Notes: generated by a model from the sequence alone, not told the origin. 64,000 nt of DNA from Thiosocius sp963736445 (GCA_963736445.1 CAVTOY010000014.1:224755-288754); one strand, 5' to 3'; counted from the first letter of the stretch, positions 17,504 through 28,262 are shown. Numbers and translations: made by a program.

Positions 17504-20077
17504 TCACTCGCCGCTCGCATCTTCGCCCTCTTCGCCCTCTTCGCCCTCTTCGACATCCAACGCCTCGATACGCTCTATACCGATCAGTTTTTCGCCGTTG
17601 GACAGGCGGATCATCGTCACTCCCTGGGTGTCGCGGCCCATTCGTGAGACATCGGCGACCCGGGTACGTACGAGGGTGCCACCGTCGGTGATCAACATGA
17701 TCTCGTCGTCCTCATCGACCCTGACCGCCCCTATCTGCTCACCATTGCGCACCGAGGTCTTGATAGAGATGACACCCATTCCGCCGCGCCCCTTGATCGG
17801 GAACTGATCGATGGGGGTACGTTTGCCGAAGCCGTTTTCGGTCACCGTCATCACGTCGCCGTCGTTGCCTATGATCAACGAAATTACCCGCTGATCCTTG
17901 CCCAACTTCACGCCCCGTACGCCGCAGGCCGTTCGTCCCATCGCGCGTACATCCGATTCCTGATAGCGAATCGCCTTGCCGGCGGAGGTGAACAACATGA
18001 CGCGCTGATGCCCGTCGGTAAGGTCGACACCAATCAGGCGGTCGTCTTCGCGCAGATCGACGGCGATAATGCCGTTTGTACGCGGCCGCGAGAAGTCGAC
18101 CAGCGGCGTCTTCTTAACCGTGCCGTGCGCGGTCGCCATGAAGACGAATCGATCCACGGCATATTCACGCACCGGAAGCACCGCATTGATGCGCTCACCC
18201 TGCTGCAGCGGCAGCAGGTTTACCATCGGACGCCCGCGCGCATTCCGTCCGGCCTGCGGCAGTTCGTAAACCTTCAGCCAATAACACTTGCCGTGGCTCG
18301 AAAAGCACAGCACGGTGTCGTGGGTACTGGCGACAAAAAGTTTTTCTACAAAGTCTTCGTCCTTGGTGGTAGTGGCCATCTTGCCGCGACCGCCGCGACG
18401 CTGCGCACGATAGGCGTCGATAGGCTGCGACTTCGCATACCCCTGATGCGACAGCGTTACCACTACGTCCTCTTCGGTAATCAGATCCTCGAGTGTGAGG
18501 TCCATCCGGTTGATTACGATCTCGCTGCGCCGTTCGTCGCCGAACTGGGTACGGATATCGATCAGCTCGTCCTTGATCACCTGCATCAGCCGGTCAGGGC
18601 TAGAAAGAATCTCAAGTAAACTCGCAATTTTACCGAGTAAATCTTCGAACTCATTAATTATTTTATCCTGCTCCAAGCCGGTCAGCTTCTGCAGGCGCAG
18701 ATCCAGGATGGCCTGCGCCTGAGTCTCCGTCAGGCGGTAGCCTTGATCGGTCAGGCCGAAGCTGGGCGGGAGATCTTCCGGCCGCGAGGCATCCGCCCCA
18801 GCCCTGGCCAGCATCGCCTCCACGGTGCCGGACTGCCAGGCACGATCGACCAGCTGTTTCTTCGCCTCGCCCGGACTGGGCGCCGCCTTGATCAGTGCAA
18901 TGACTTCGTCGATGTTCGCCAGCGCGACCGCCAGGCCCTCGAGGGTATGGGCGCGCTCGCGCGCCTTGCGCAGTTCGAACAGGGTTCGGCGGGTGACCAC
19001 CTCACGCCGGTGGCGCAGAAAGTAGGCCAGCAGCTGCTTCAGGTTGAGCGTTCGGGGCTGACCGTCAACCAGCGCGACGATATTGATGCCGAACACGTTC
19101 TGCATCTGTGTCTGCTGGAACAGATTGTTCAACACTACCTCGGCGACCTCGCCGCGCCGCAGTTCGATGACCATGCGCATGCCGTCCTTATCGGACTCAT
19201 CGCGCAATTCGCTGATGCCCTCGAGCTTCTTGTCCTTCACCAGCTCAGCGATTTTTTCCAGCAGACGCGCTTTGTTGACCTGGTATGGCAGCTCATTCAC
19301 CACGATGCGCTGCCGGCCACTATCCATTTCCTCAATGAGGGTGCGCGCGCGGATGTAGACCTTGCCACGGCCTGTACGGTAGGCCTCGCGCACACCGTGC
19401 ACCCCGTTGATGATGCCCGCGGTGGGAAAATCCGGTCCGGGGATGATCTCCATCAGCTGCTCGGCGGTGACATCGGGTTGCTCAATCAGGCGCACGCAGC
19501 CGTCGATGACCTCCGTGAGATTGTGCGGCGGGATATTGGTCGCCATGCCGACAGCGATTCCCGACGACCCGTTGACCAAAAGGTTCGGGAACTTGGCCGG
19601 TAGCACCTGCGGCTCGTGCTCGGACTCGTCATAGTTAGGACTGAAGTCGACCGTCTCTTTGTCGATGTCGGCGAGGAGCTCGTGCGCGATCTTGGACATA
19701 CGCACTTCGGTGTAACGCATCGCCGCTGGCGCATCGCCGTCGACCGAACCAAAGTTGCCCTGCCCGTCGACCAGCATGTAGCGCAGTGAGAACGGCTGCG
19801 CCATGCGCACGATGGTGTCGTAGACCGCGGTGTCGCCGTGCGGGTGATACTTACCGATGACGTCGCCGACCACGCGCGCCGATTTCTTGTAAGGCTTATT
19901 CCAATCATTGCCCAACTCCCCCATCGCAAACAGCACCCGGCGATGCACGGGCTTCAAGCCGTCACGCACATCGGGTAGCGCGCGTCCGACGATGACGCTC
20001 ATCGCATAGTCCAGATAGGACTGCTGCATCTCGTCTTCGAGATTGACGGGGAGGATTTCCTTGGCGAACTCGGTCAT
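17504..20077 (-). CDS. gyrA: DNA gyrase subunit A
   Basis: The breakage-reunion subunit of gyrase, which introduces negative supercoils with GyrB. I use the ATG at 20077 (MTEFAKEILPVNLEDEMQ), the family start; the frame is open 34 codons further but without homology. The 857 residues include the active-site Tyr in AAMRYTEVRM and the quinolone-resistance region with HPHGDTAVYDTIVR, where Thr stands at the position of E. coli Ser83. A GyrA box-like QRRGGRGK lies near residue 560, and a C-terminal beta-pinwheel follows. The very end is acidic (EEGEEGEEGEDASGE), encoded by three tandem 9-base units. Confidence 0.98.
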   Translation of the reverse strand: MTEFAKEILPVNLEDEMQQSYLDYAMSVIVGRALPDVRDGLKPVHRRVLFAMGELGNDWNKPYKKSARVVGDVIGKYHPHGDTAVYDTIVRMAQPFSLRYMLVDGQGNFGSVDGDAPAAMRYTEVRMSKIAHELLADIDKETVDFSPNYDESEHEPQVLPAKFPNLLVNGSSGIAVGMATNIPPHNLTEVIDGCVRLIEQPDVTAEQLMEIIPGPDFPTAGIINGVHGVREAYRTGRGKVYIRARTLIEEMDSGRQRIVVNELPYQVNKARLLEKIAELVKDKKLEGISELRDESDKDGMRMVIELRRGEVAEVVLNNLFQQTQMQNVFGINIVALVDGQPRTLNLKQLLAYFLRHRREVVTRRTLFELRKARERAHTLEGLAVALANIDEVIALIKAAPSPGEAKKQLVDRAWQSGTVEAMLARAGADASRPEDLPPSFGLTDQGYRLTETQAQAILDLRLQKLTGLEQDKIINEFEDLLGKIASLLEILSSPDRLMQVIKDELIDIRTQFGDERRSEIVINRMDLTLEDLITEEDVVVTLSHQGYAKSQPIDAYRAQRRGGRGKMATTTKDEDFVEKLFVASTHDTVLCFSSHGKCYWLKVYELPQAGRNARGRPMVNLLPLQQGERINAVLPVREYAVDRFVFMATAHGTVKKTPLVDFSRPRTNGIIAVDLREDDRLIGVDLTDGHQRVMLFTSAGKAIRYQESDVRAMGRTACGVRGVKLGKDQRVISLIIGNDGDVMTVTENGFGKRTPIDQFPIKGRGGMGVISIKTSVRNGEQIGAVRVDEDDEIMLITDGGTLVRTRVADVSRMGRDTQGVTMIRLSNGEKLIGIERIEALDVEEGEEGEEGEDASGE
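17522..17548. repeat. Three tandem 9-bp units in the gyrA 3' end
   Basis: The unit ttcgccctc occurs three times head to tail and encodes GEE repeats on the minus strand in the acidic gyrase tail. Such in-frame microrepeats can vary in copy number by slippage. Confidence 0.9.
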
Positions 20078-20325
20078 AGACGGCTTTCCCGATGATTGCC
20101 GGAGCCCGCACGACGGGGCCACGATCGGGACCTGATTTCCGGACGAATTAAGCGCGACATGATACCACAATGGCCGCACCGCGGCCTAACATAAAAACGT
20201 CAGAGAACGGCTTACAGGGCGCGAGAGGAAGATTGGGCGCGAGAATAGGGCCGTTTTCTCGCTCAGCCAAATGGGGTTCGGAGGCGAACCGCCGGCGTTA
20301 TGACGCATTGCTGCATTTCACGCAT

Positions 20326-20790
20326 TCATTCGAGTGGCAGTGCCGTGTTGTCGACCACCCGACGCATAACGAAACTGGAGTGCACCCCGCTCACACCTTC
20401 GATACGCGTGATCTTGTTCAGCAGCAGCGCCTGGTAGGCATCCATGTCGCGCACGATCACCTTGAGCTGGTAATCGGCATCCTGGCCCGTGATCAACAGG
20501 CATTCGAGAATCTCAGGCAAGGCCGTGATCCTGTCCTCGAAATTGGCGAAGCGCTCCGGGGTATGGCGATCCATGGAGATATGGATCAGGGCCAACAGGC
20601 TCAGACCCAGGCGCTTGGCATCCAGCACCGCGCGGTAGGCGGTGATGATGCCGCTATGTTCAAGGGCACGGACCCGCCGCAGACAGGGCGACGGCGATAG
20701 TCCGATGCGATCGGCGAGGTCTTGATTGCTGATCCGCCCATCCTGCTGCAGCACCTGCAGGATGTGCCGGTCGAAACGATCGATCTGCAT
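20326..20790 (-). CDS. Lrp/AsnC-family transcriptional regulator
   Basis: A 154-residue regulator. Residues about 1-60 form the winged helix-turn-helix (ILQVLQQDGRISNQDLADRIGLSPSPCLRRV). The rest is the RAM ligand-binding domain (LPEILECLLITGQDADYQLKVIVRDMDAYQALL). The family typically binds amino acids and regulates their metabolism. It is divergently transcribed from leuA across a 284-base gap, so leucine-responsive control of leuA and of itself is a reasonable inference. The specific name lrp is not warranted: many paralogues share this architecture. Confidence 0.9.
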   Translation of the reverse strand: MQIDRFDRHILQVLQQDGRISNQDLADRIGLSPSPCLRRVRALEHSGIITAYRAVLDAKRLGLSLLALIHISMDRHTPERFANFEDRITALPEILECLLITGQDADYQLKVIVRDMDAYQALLLNKITRIEGVSGVHSSFVMRRVVDNTALPLE

Positions 20791-21015
20791 GCCTTGCTCC
20801 TCTCCCGGCTTTCAGAAGCAGAAACTGCTTCATTTATCTTCGTACCGATATTTTATTGCTTATTAGCCTTAATTCAAGGCGGAATTCGCAATTTAACACC
20901 GGTGCTTTCGCCCTATTATTCCCCTGTCGACCACAAGTCGGCAGACCTTGCCCCGACGATCAACAGATCGCGCGCAGCGTGCAGACGCCTCATGAGGGCG
21001 GCACGAGCACCCGTT

Positions 21016-21037
21016 CCCTCCCCCGCGCGGGGGAGGG
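21016..21037 (+). promoter_or_regulatory. Perfect GC hairpin in the leuA leader
   Basis: CCCTCCCCC at 21016-21024 and GGGGGAGGG at 21029-21037 form nine perfect base pairs around a GCGC loop, 37 bases before the leuA start. No U-run follows, so it is not a standard intrinsic terminator. It could be part of leader control, or a REP-like element. I see no convincing leucine-rich leader peptide. Confidence 0.4.
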
Positions 21038-21074
21038 TCTAGCGGCCTTATCGACAACCCTGGAGTTCGACCCC

Positions 21075-22741
21075 TTGAGCACCTTCGATCATCGCAAGTA
21101 CCGCCCACCGCCTACCCGGAAAATGGTCGACCGCCGTTGGCCTGATCACACCATCGACGCAGCCCCGATCTGGGCCAGTGTCGATCTGCGCGATGGTAAC
21201 CAGGCCCTGCTGGAGCCGATGAACGTGGCCCAAAAGCGTCGTCTGTGGGACCTGCTGTCGAAGATCGGCGTAAAGCAGATCGAGGTCGGATTTCCGCCGC
21301 AAGCCAACCCGATTACGCGTTCGTGCGTTGGCTGATCGAGCAGGATGCCATCCCCGCGGATGTGACCATCCAGGTGTTGGTGCAGGCCCGCGAGGATCTT
21401 ATCCGGCGGACCTTCGAGGCGCTGCGCGGCGTCCAACGCGCGATCGTGCATGTCTACAACTCGACCTCTAGGGTGCAGCGGGAACGCGTCTTCGGCCGCG
21501 ATCGTGACGGCATCATCCACATCGCTGCCGAGGGTGCCCGGCTGTTACGTCGCGAGGCCGAGCGCTATTCCGACACCGAATGGGTCTTCCAATATTCGCC
21601 GGAGAGCTTTTCCAATACCGAGTGGGACTATGCCGTCGAGGTTTGCGACGCCGTGATCGCAGAATGGCGGCCGACCCGGGAACGGCCCTGCATCATCAAT
21701 CTGCCGGCCACGGTCGAGAGCAGCACGCCGAATGTGTTCGCCGACCAGGTCGAATATTTCTGTCGGCAGGTCACGCACCGCGACGCGCTGATCGTCTCGG
21801 TGCACACCCACAATGACCGTGGCAGCGCAGTGGCGGCCGCCGAGCTGGCGCTGATGGCGGGTGCCGACCGCGTCGAGGGCACCCTGCTGGGCAACGGCGA
21901 GCGAACCGGCAACATGGACATCGTCACCCTGGCGATGAATCTCTACAGCCAGGGCGTCGACCCAAGGCTCGACCTGTCCAATCCCGACGAAATCATCCAG
22001 GTGTACCAGCAGAGCACCGGCCTGCCAGTGCATCCTCGCCACCCATGGATCGGCGAACTGGTCTATACGGCGTTCTCCGGTAGCCATCAGGATGCGATCC
22101 GCAAGTGTCTGCTTCGGCAGGCGCCAGATGAGCACTGGCAGGTGGCCTATCTGCCCATCGATCCTCGCGACCTCGGCCGGGACTATCAGGCGGTAATTCG
22201 AGTCAACAGCCAGTCTGGCAAAGGTGGCGTCGCGTTCGTGCTCGAACGCGACTATGGCCTGACGCTACCGCGCTGGCTACAGGTGGAGTTGGCCCAGATT
22301 GTCCAGCATGAAACCGAGGCCGGTAGCGGTGAAATGCCTAGCGAACGCATCCACGCCTTGTTCATGCAGCACTTCGCCGACACCGGTCACCCGAGCGCGT
22401 TGCGCAGTTATCGTCTGCAACGTGACGACGGCGTCGACCTGATCCAGGCCGACATCGCTCAGGGTCGAAAGGTGATCAGCGTCCGGGGAGCTGGCCAGGG
22501 CGCCATCGAGGCCTTTGTGAACGCCTGGCAGGACACTTGCGGCAACCAGATCCACATCGTCGACTACAGTGAGCACGCGCTGGGCGAGGGCACAGACGCC
22601 GAGGCCGTAGCCTACGTGCAGCTGAACATCGACGGCCAGCGGGCAGCCGGTGCCGCATTCGACCGCGACACCGTCAGTGCCTCGCTGCGTGCGCTACTCG
22701 CCGCCATCAATCGCGCCCAGCAGGCGCGGGCGGCTGCCTAA
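21075..22741 (+). pseudogene. leuA: 2-isopropylmalate synthase LeuA (long form), single-base frameshift
   Basis: First committed step of leucine synthesis: condenses acetyl-CoA with 2-oxoisovalerate. The likely start is TTG 21075 behind a GGAG. The TIM-barrel motifs APIWASVDLRDGNQALLEPM, HVYNSTSRVQRERVFG and VSVHTHNDRGSAVAAAELAL (metal-binding HxH) and the C-terminal allosteric domain (DYSEHALGEGTDAEAVAYV) are intact. Near 21296-21301 one base is missing: GFPPQANP should read GFPAASQPDYAF, joining the two frames. About 555 residues after repair, the length of the alpha-IPMS2 form. A sequencing error is more likely than loss of an otherwise clean gene. Confidence 0.9.
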
Positions 22742-22747
22742 TCGCGG

Positions 22748-23854
<1,107 letters not shown>

Positions 23855-23941
23855 GTGCGCCTCGTCCGGGCCGTGCCGTTAGGGGCGCAGACCGGATTTG
23901 CGGTATTTTACGCCGCTTATCGCTAGCAACGGCAAAGAATC

Positions 23942-25258
23942 GTGCACGCAGATCTCCTCATTCATGCGGACTGGGTGATCCCCGTCGAGCAGCCCGGTGT
24001 TCTCGAACGGCACAGCATCGCCGTGAGCGACGGCAGGATAAGCGCCATCGCGCCCCGCGCCGAGGCGGCCGAACAGATCCAGGCCGAAGAGAACATCAGC
24101 CTGGACGGACATGTCCTGATTCCAGGGCTGATCAACGCCCACACGCATGGCGCCATGAGCCTGTTTCGCGGCCTTGCGGATGATCTGCCGCTGATGACCT
24201 GGCTGCATGACTATATCTGGCCTGCCGAGGCGCGCTGGGTGCACGAAGAATTCGTCGCCGATGGTTCGCGCCTGGCCATCGCCGAGATGATTCGCAGCGG
24301 CACTACCTGTTTCAACGACATGTACTTCTTTCCCGACATCACCGCCCGGGTGGCGATACAGGCCGGGATGCGCGCCACCGTCGGTCTTATCGTTATCGAC
24401 ATTCCGTCGACGTGGGCGAACGATGCGGATGATTACCTGGACAAAGCGATTGCGGTGCATGACCAACTGCGCGGCGATCCGCTGGTGCGCACCGCGTTCG
24501 CACCACACGCCCCCTACTCCGTCGCAGACGATCCACTGCGCCGTGTAGCGACCCTGGCCAACGAACTCGAGCTGCCGATTCACATGCATGTGCACGAGAC
24601 GGTCGCCGAGGTAAGAGCCGGCCTCGAGCAATTCGGTCAACGACCGATCGAGCGGTTGCATGGCCTGAACATTGTGACGCCCGCGCTGCTGGGGGTACAC
24701 ATGACCCAGCTCGAGCCGGCAGAGATCGACCTGTTCTCGCAATGCGCGGCACACGTGGTCCACTGCCCGGAATCGAATCTCAAGCTCGCCTCGGGCCACT
24801 GTCCGGTCGCGACGCTGCTCGATGCCGGCATCAATGTGGCGCTGGGCACCGATGGCGCCGCCAGCAATAACGACCTGGATATGCTCGGCGAGATGCAGAC
24901 TGCGGCACTGCAGGCCAAGGGACGGGCCGCAGACGCCTGCGCGCTGCCGGCCCATGCGGCGCTGCGCATGGCAACCCTAAACGGCGCACGAGCGCTCGGC
25001 ATCGACGACGAGACCGGATCCATCCGTGTCGGCAAGTCGGCCGACCTGGTCGCCGTCGATCTGTCACAGCCGGAGACCCAGCCGGTCTACAACGCCATCT
25101 CGCAACTGGTCTATGCGGCCGGTCGCGAGCAAGTGCAGCACGTCTGGATCCGCGGTCGCCAGGTCCTGCGCAAGCGTGAACTGACGACTATCGACCTCTC
25201 CCTGACGCTGCAGCGCGCCGCAACCTGGCGTGCACAGATCGAGGACAAATCCGCGTGA
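23942..25258 (+). CDS. mtaD: 5-methylthioadenosine/S-adenosylhomocysteine deaminase
   Basis: Amidohydrolase (TRZ/ATZ family) of 438 residues that deaminates methylthioadenosine to methylthioinosine, the route used in pseudomonads before MtnA-linked salvage. Metal ligands appear in the usual places: LIPGLINAHTHGAMSLFRG (HxH), MHVHETVAEV, VHCPESNLKLASG, and GTDGAASNNDLDML with the catalytic Asp. The start is GTG 23942. It leads the rightward cluster mtaD-ubiG-mupP and faces mtnA across 87 bases, a shared divergent promoter region. Confidence 0.93.
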   Translation: MHADLLIHADWVIPVEQPGVLERHSIAVSDGRISAIAPRAEAAEQIQAEENISLDGHVLIPGLINAHTHGAMSLFRGLADDLPLMTWLHDYIWPAEARWVHEEFVADGSRLAIAEMIRSGTTCFNDMYFFPDITARVAIQAGMRATVGLIVIDIPSTWANDADDYLDKAIAVHDQLRGDPLVRTAFAPHAPYSVADDPLRRVATLANELELPIHMHVHETVAEVRAGLEQFGQRPIERLHGLNIVTPALLGVHMTQLEPAEIDLFSQCAAHVVHCPESNLKLASGHCPVATLLDAGINVALGTDGAASNNDLDMLGEMQTAALQAKGRAADACALPAHAALRMATLNGARALGIDDETGSIRVGKSADLVAVDLSQPETQPVYNAISQLVYAAGREQVQHVWIRGRQVLRKRELTTIDLSLTLQRAATWRAQIEDKSA

Positions 25259-25331
25259 TCAATCCGCGTTTCGATACAGTAGGTGACTGCTCGTCTTATA
25301 CTGTTGAATTGTTCGCATACACGGCTTACTC

Positions 25332-26033
25332 ATGGTGAACGTCGACGACGCCGAGGTCTCCAAGTTCGATCAGCTGGCATCTCGCTGGTGGGACCCGCAC
25401 AGCGAGTTCAAACCGCTGCATGACATCAACCCGCTACGCCTCGGCTATATCGACGCCCGTGCATCCCTGGCCGGCAAGCGCGTCCTCGACGTCGGCTGCG
25501 GCGGGGGCATCCTGGCCGAATCCATGGCGGCGCTCGGTGCCGATGTGACGGGTATCGACATGGGTGCCGCCCCGCTGGAGATCGCTCGCCTGCACCTGCT
25601 GGAAAGTGGACTGAAGGTCGACTATCGCCAGATGCCGGCCGAGCAGCTGGCTACCGAATGCCCCGGGGAATTCGATGTCGTGACCTGCATGGAGATGCTG
25701 GAGCATGTCCCCGATCCGGCCTCGGTGATCGCCGCCTGCGCAACACTGGTCAAGCCCGGCGGCCAGGTCTTCTTCTCGACGATCAACCGCAACCCGAAGT
25801 CCTATTTGTTCGCGATCATCGGCGCCGAGTACCTGTTGCGGATGTTGCCGAGGGGTACACATGACTTCGCCAAGTTCATCCGACCCTCGGAGCTGTCACA
25901 CTGGATCCGGGCTGCACGGCTGGAGATAGACGACATTATCGGGCTGACCTACAACCCGCTGATCGATGTCTACAGGCTCGATCCGCGCGATGTGGACGTG
26001 AATTACACCGTCGCAGCGCATCGACCGGAGTGA
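25332..26033 (+). CDS. ubiG: Ubiquinone biosynthesis O-methyltransferase UbiG
   Basis: Performs both O-methylations of ubiquinone synthesis using SAM. The 233 residues include the family opening EVSKFDQLASRWWDP, SAM-binding VLDVGCGGGILAESMA, CMEMLEHVPDP, and the amphipathic membrane-contact region FSTINRNPKSYLFAII followed by LRMLPRGTHDFAKFI. It overlaps mupP by four bases, so translation is coupled. Indicates a ubiquinone-based respiratory chain. Confidence 0.97.
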   Translation: MVNVDDAEVSKFDQLASRWWDPHSEFKPLHDINPLRLGYIDARASLAGKRVLDVGCGGGILAESMAALGADVTGIDMGAAPLEIARLHLLESGLKVDYRQMPAEQLATECPGEFDVVTCMEMLEHVPDPASVIAACATLVKPGGQVFFSTINRNPKSYLFAIIGAEYLLRMLPRGTHDFAKFIRPSELSHWIRAARLEIDDIIGLTYNPLIDVYRLDPRDVDVNYTVAAHRPE

Positions 26034-26713
26034 CCGTGCGACCCGTACCGCAGGCTATGCTGTTCGATCTGGACGGTACGCTGGCAGACACCGCGCCAGA
26101 TCTGGCCTATGCGCTCAACCAGACACTGCTTCACTACCAACATCCGCCCCTGCCCTACGAGTCCATCCGTCCAGTGGTCTCCCACGGCGGCATTGCGCTC
26201 ATCAAGCTCGGCTTCGGTCTGGCTCCCGATACGCCGGATTTCCAAGAGCGTCGGGAGCGACTGTTGAGCATCTATGCCGCTAATCTTTGCCGCGATACCG
26301 GGCTTTTTCCGGGCATGGCCGCGGTACTTTCCAGGCTCGAGGCCGACGGGCTACCCTGGGGCATCGTGACCAATAAACCCGCCTGGCTCACTGACCCGCT
26401 GATCGCCGCGCTGCAGCTCGACCGCCGCGCGGCCTGTGTCGTCAGCGGCGACACCTGCAGCAGACGCAAACCACACCCTGATCCGATCCTGCATGCCTGC
26501 CAGCTACTCGGCAGAGATCCGCGCCACACCTGGTACATCGGCGACGCCGGCCGCGACATTCAAGCGGGGAAGGCGGCCGGCTGTCTGACCATCGGCGCAC
26601 TCTACGGCTACCTGCATCCCGAAGACCCGCCGGACTCCTGGCAGGCCGATCTCACGATCGATCACCCCGACCAGCTGCTCGATCTGTTGCGCGACGACAT
26701 TGGCATCGCCTGA
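26030..26713 (+). CDS. mupP: HAD phosphatase, MupP-type (N-acetylmuramate 6-phosphate phosphatase) or phosphoglycolate phosphatase
   Basis: HAD-superfamily enzyme of 227 residues. It has nucleophile motif MLFDLDGTLADTAPDL, motif II IVTNKP, motif III Lys in SRRKPHP, and motif IV YIGDAGRDIQAGKAAG. Automated annotation would call it phosphoglycolate phosphatase (gph). The ubiG-HAD-yciK neighbourhood is that of P. aeruginosa MupP, which dephosphorylates MurNAc-6-phosphate in the anhydro-MurNAc recycling route, so I favour MupP on synteny. Substrate cannot be settled from motifs. Confidence 0.8.
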   Translation: MTVRPVPQAMLFDLDGTLADTAPDLAYALNQTLLHYQHPPLPYESIRPVVSHGGIALIKLGFGLAPDTPDFQERRERLLSIYAANLCRDTGLFPGMAAVLSRLEADGLPWGIVTNKPAWLTDPLIAALQLDRRAACVVSGDTCSRRKPHPDPILHACQLLGRDPRHTWYIGDAGRDIQAGKAAGCLTIGALYGYLHPEDPPDSWQADLTIDHPDQLLDLLRDDIGIA

Positions 26714-27476
26714 CAACACTGAGTGGCACTTTCCGAATCGCGCGACCCCGCTGGGCTCACCGGTCTACTATGCGGTGCGTTTTTCGCCGCCAATGCAGCG
26801 CCGGCGCAATGCCCTGCTGATCGCCTGGGACCGCCTGATCCAGGACATCGCCGACCGTCCGATCGATCCAGGTGTAGCACGCACGAAACTCGACTGGTGG
26901 CGAACCGAGATCGTCAGTCTGGCGGCGGGAAGTGCGCGTCACCCGCTGGCGCTAGCGTTACAGAAACAGGGACTGGCGGCTCCGGCGACCACGGCGATGA
27001 TCGCAGTCATCGACGCCGCCGAAGACGCGATCCGTTCGCCCAGTCCCGCCGACGGGTGCGCGTTTGCGGCAAGCTGCCGCCAAGGACGCGGCAGTTTCTT
27101 CGAACTCCTCGCGCAACTCGAAAACGCCAGCGATGATGTCACCATGGCCTGTCGTGATGCCGGCGGTTACTGCGCCGCGGTAGAACGCGTGCAACGCCTA
27201 GCCGAGCGGCCAGAACGTGTCCCGCCCGCGCTTTCCCCTGCAAGCCTGGGTCGTCTGTCGAGGACGCAGCGTATGCTGCGTTTCGATGAGCTCTTGGGTC
27301 AATTCGATTTGAGTTCGCTGGAAAAGGCGCCGCCGCTTCCCGGACTTGCGCGGCGACTGACCGCCCTGGCCATGGCCCTGCACAAAAAAATGCGGCGCAC
27401 AGGGTATGCTGTATCAGACCAGCTCATCGACCGGCCGCCGATAGCGCACCTCTGGACCGCGTGGCGCTGCCGCTAG
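26700..27476 (+). CDS. Squalene/phytoene synthase-like protein, divergent
   Basis: A 258-residue protein starting at TTG 26700 and overlapping the mupP end by 14 bases. The N-terminus resembles trans-isoprenyl head-to-head synthases: PVYYAVRFSPPMQRRRNALLIAW followed by VARTKLDWWRTEI. The first Asp-rich prenyl-diphosphate motif (DxxxD) is weak (LIQDIADRP). The second Asp-rich motif is hard to see (CRDAGGYCAAVERVQRL). It may be an active but divergent synthase or a protein reusing the fold. It sits between mupP and yciK, where P. aeruginosa has nothing. No carotenoid or hopanoid genes are nearby. Confidence 0.65.
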   Translation: MASPDNTEWHFPNRATPLGSPVYYAVRFSPPMQRRRNALLIAWDRLIQDIADRPIDPGVARTKLDWWRTEIVSLAAGSARHPLALALQKQGLAAPATTAMIAVIDAAEDAIRSPSPADGCAFAASCRQGRGSFFELLAQLENASDDVTMACRDAGGYCAAVERVQRLAERPERVPPALSPASLGRLSRTQRMLRFDELLGQFDLSSLEKAPPLPGLARRLTALAMALHKKMRRTGYAVSDQLIDRPPIAHLWTAWRCR

Positions 27477-27518
27477 GGCCGGCCGGTGATAATTTAAGGC
27501 TAGCCAGGAGAGCCTGCT

Positions 27519-28262
27519 ATGCACGGAGATTACCGACCTGCATCCGACATTCTGAAGGACCGCGTCGTGCTCGTCACCGGCGCGGGCGACGGCATCGGCC
27601 GTGCGGCGGCGCTGGCGTTCGCGGCGCATGGGGCTACCGTCGTACTACTCGGTAAAACGGTCTCCAAACTCGAGGCCGCCTACGACGTCATCGAAGGCGC
27701 GGGCGGGCCGACCCCGGCGATCTACCCCATGCACCTGGAAGGTGCCGTGGGTCATGACTATGCGGAACTAGCCGGCGCAATGGACAGCAACTTCGGACGT
27801 CTTGACGGCATCCTGCACAACGCGGCCAGCCTCCCCTACCTGAGCCGCATCAAAGACTACGAGCCTGAAGACTGGCTCAGGGTAATTCAGGTCAACCTCA
27901 ATGCACCTTTCTTCCTTACCCAGGCGTGTCTGCCGTTGCTGCAGCGCTCGCAAGATGCGCGGGTGCTGTTCACCACCGACGAGGTCGGCCAGGTGGGCAA
28001 GGCGTTCTGGGGCGCCTATGGAGTCTCAAAGTTCGGCATCGAGGGACTGACCCGGATCCTGGCCGCAGAGCTCGAAAATACCAGCATCCGCGTCAACTGT
28101 ATCGACCCAGGGCCAACCAGGACGGCGTTGCGCAAAAGGATATTCCCCGGCGAAGACAACGCCAGCCTCAAGACGCCCGACGCACTGGCCCCACTGTACC
28201 TTTGGGCCATGGGCCCAGACAGCCGATCGACCAGCGGGCAGCGCTTGAGCTGGGAAGGTTGA
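27519..28262 (+). CDS. yciK: YciK-family short-chain dehydrogenase
   Basis: Classical SDR oxidoreductase of 247 residues. The NAD(P)-binding motif is VTGAGDGIGRAAALAF, then HNAAS (NAG equivalent) and the catalytic pair YGVSKFG with an upstream Ser/Thr region (LFTTDEVGQV). A C-terminal DPGPTRTALRKRIFPGED is typical of YciK. Substrate is unknown; the conserved link to ubiG and mupP suggests envelope or quinone metabolism but does not prove it. Convergent with the thioredoxin-like gene, with no gap. Confidence 0.88.
   Translation: MHGDYRPASDILKDRVVLVTGAGDGIGRAAALAFAAHGATVVLLGKTVSKLEAAYDVIEGAGGPTPAIYPMHLEGAVGHDYAELAGAMDSNFGRLDGILHNAASLPYLSRIKDYEPEDWLRVIQVNLNAPFFLTQACLPLLQRSQDARVLFTTDEVGQVGKAFWGAYGVSKFGIEGLTRILAAELENTSIRVNCIDPGPTRTALRKRIFPGEDNASLKTPDALAPLYLWAMGPDSRSTSGQRLSWEG

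Noticed and set aside
18743..19603. Long open frame antisense to gyrA (286 codons)
   Set aside because: It lies wholly inside a highly conserved gyrA and has no recognisable domain. High GC with biased third positions creates such antisense frames.
23879..24955. 358-codon frame antisense to mtaD
   Set aside because: Shadow of a well-conserved amidohydrolase gene; His-rich and Arg-rich composition is typical of antisense translation.
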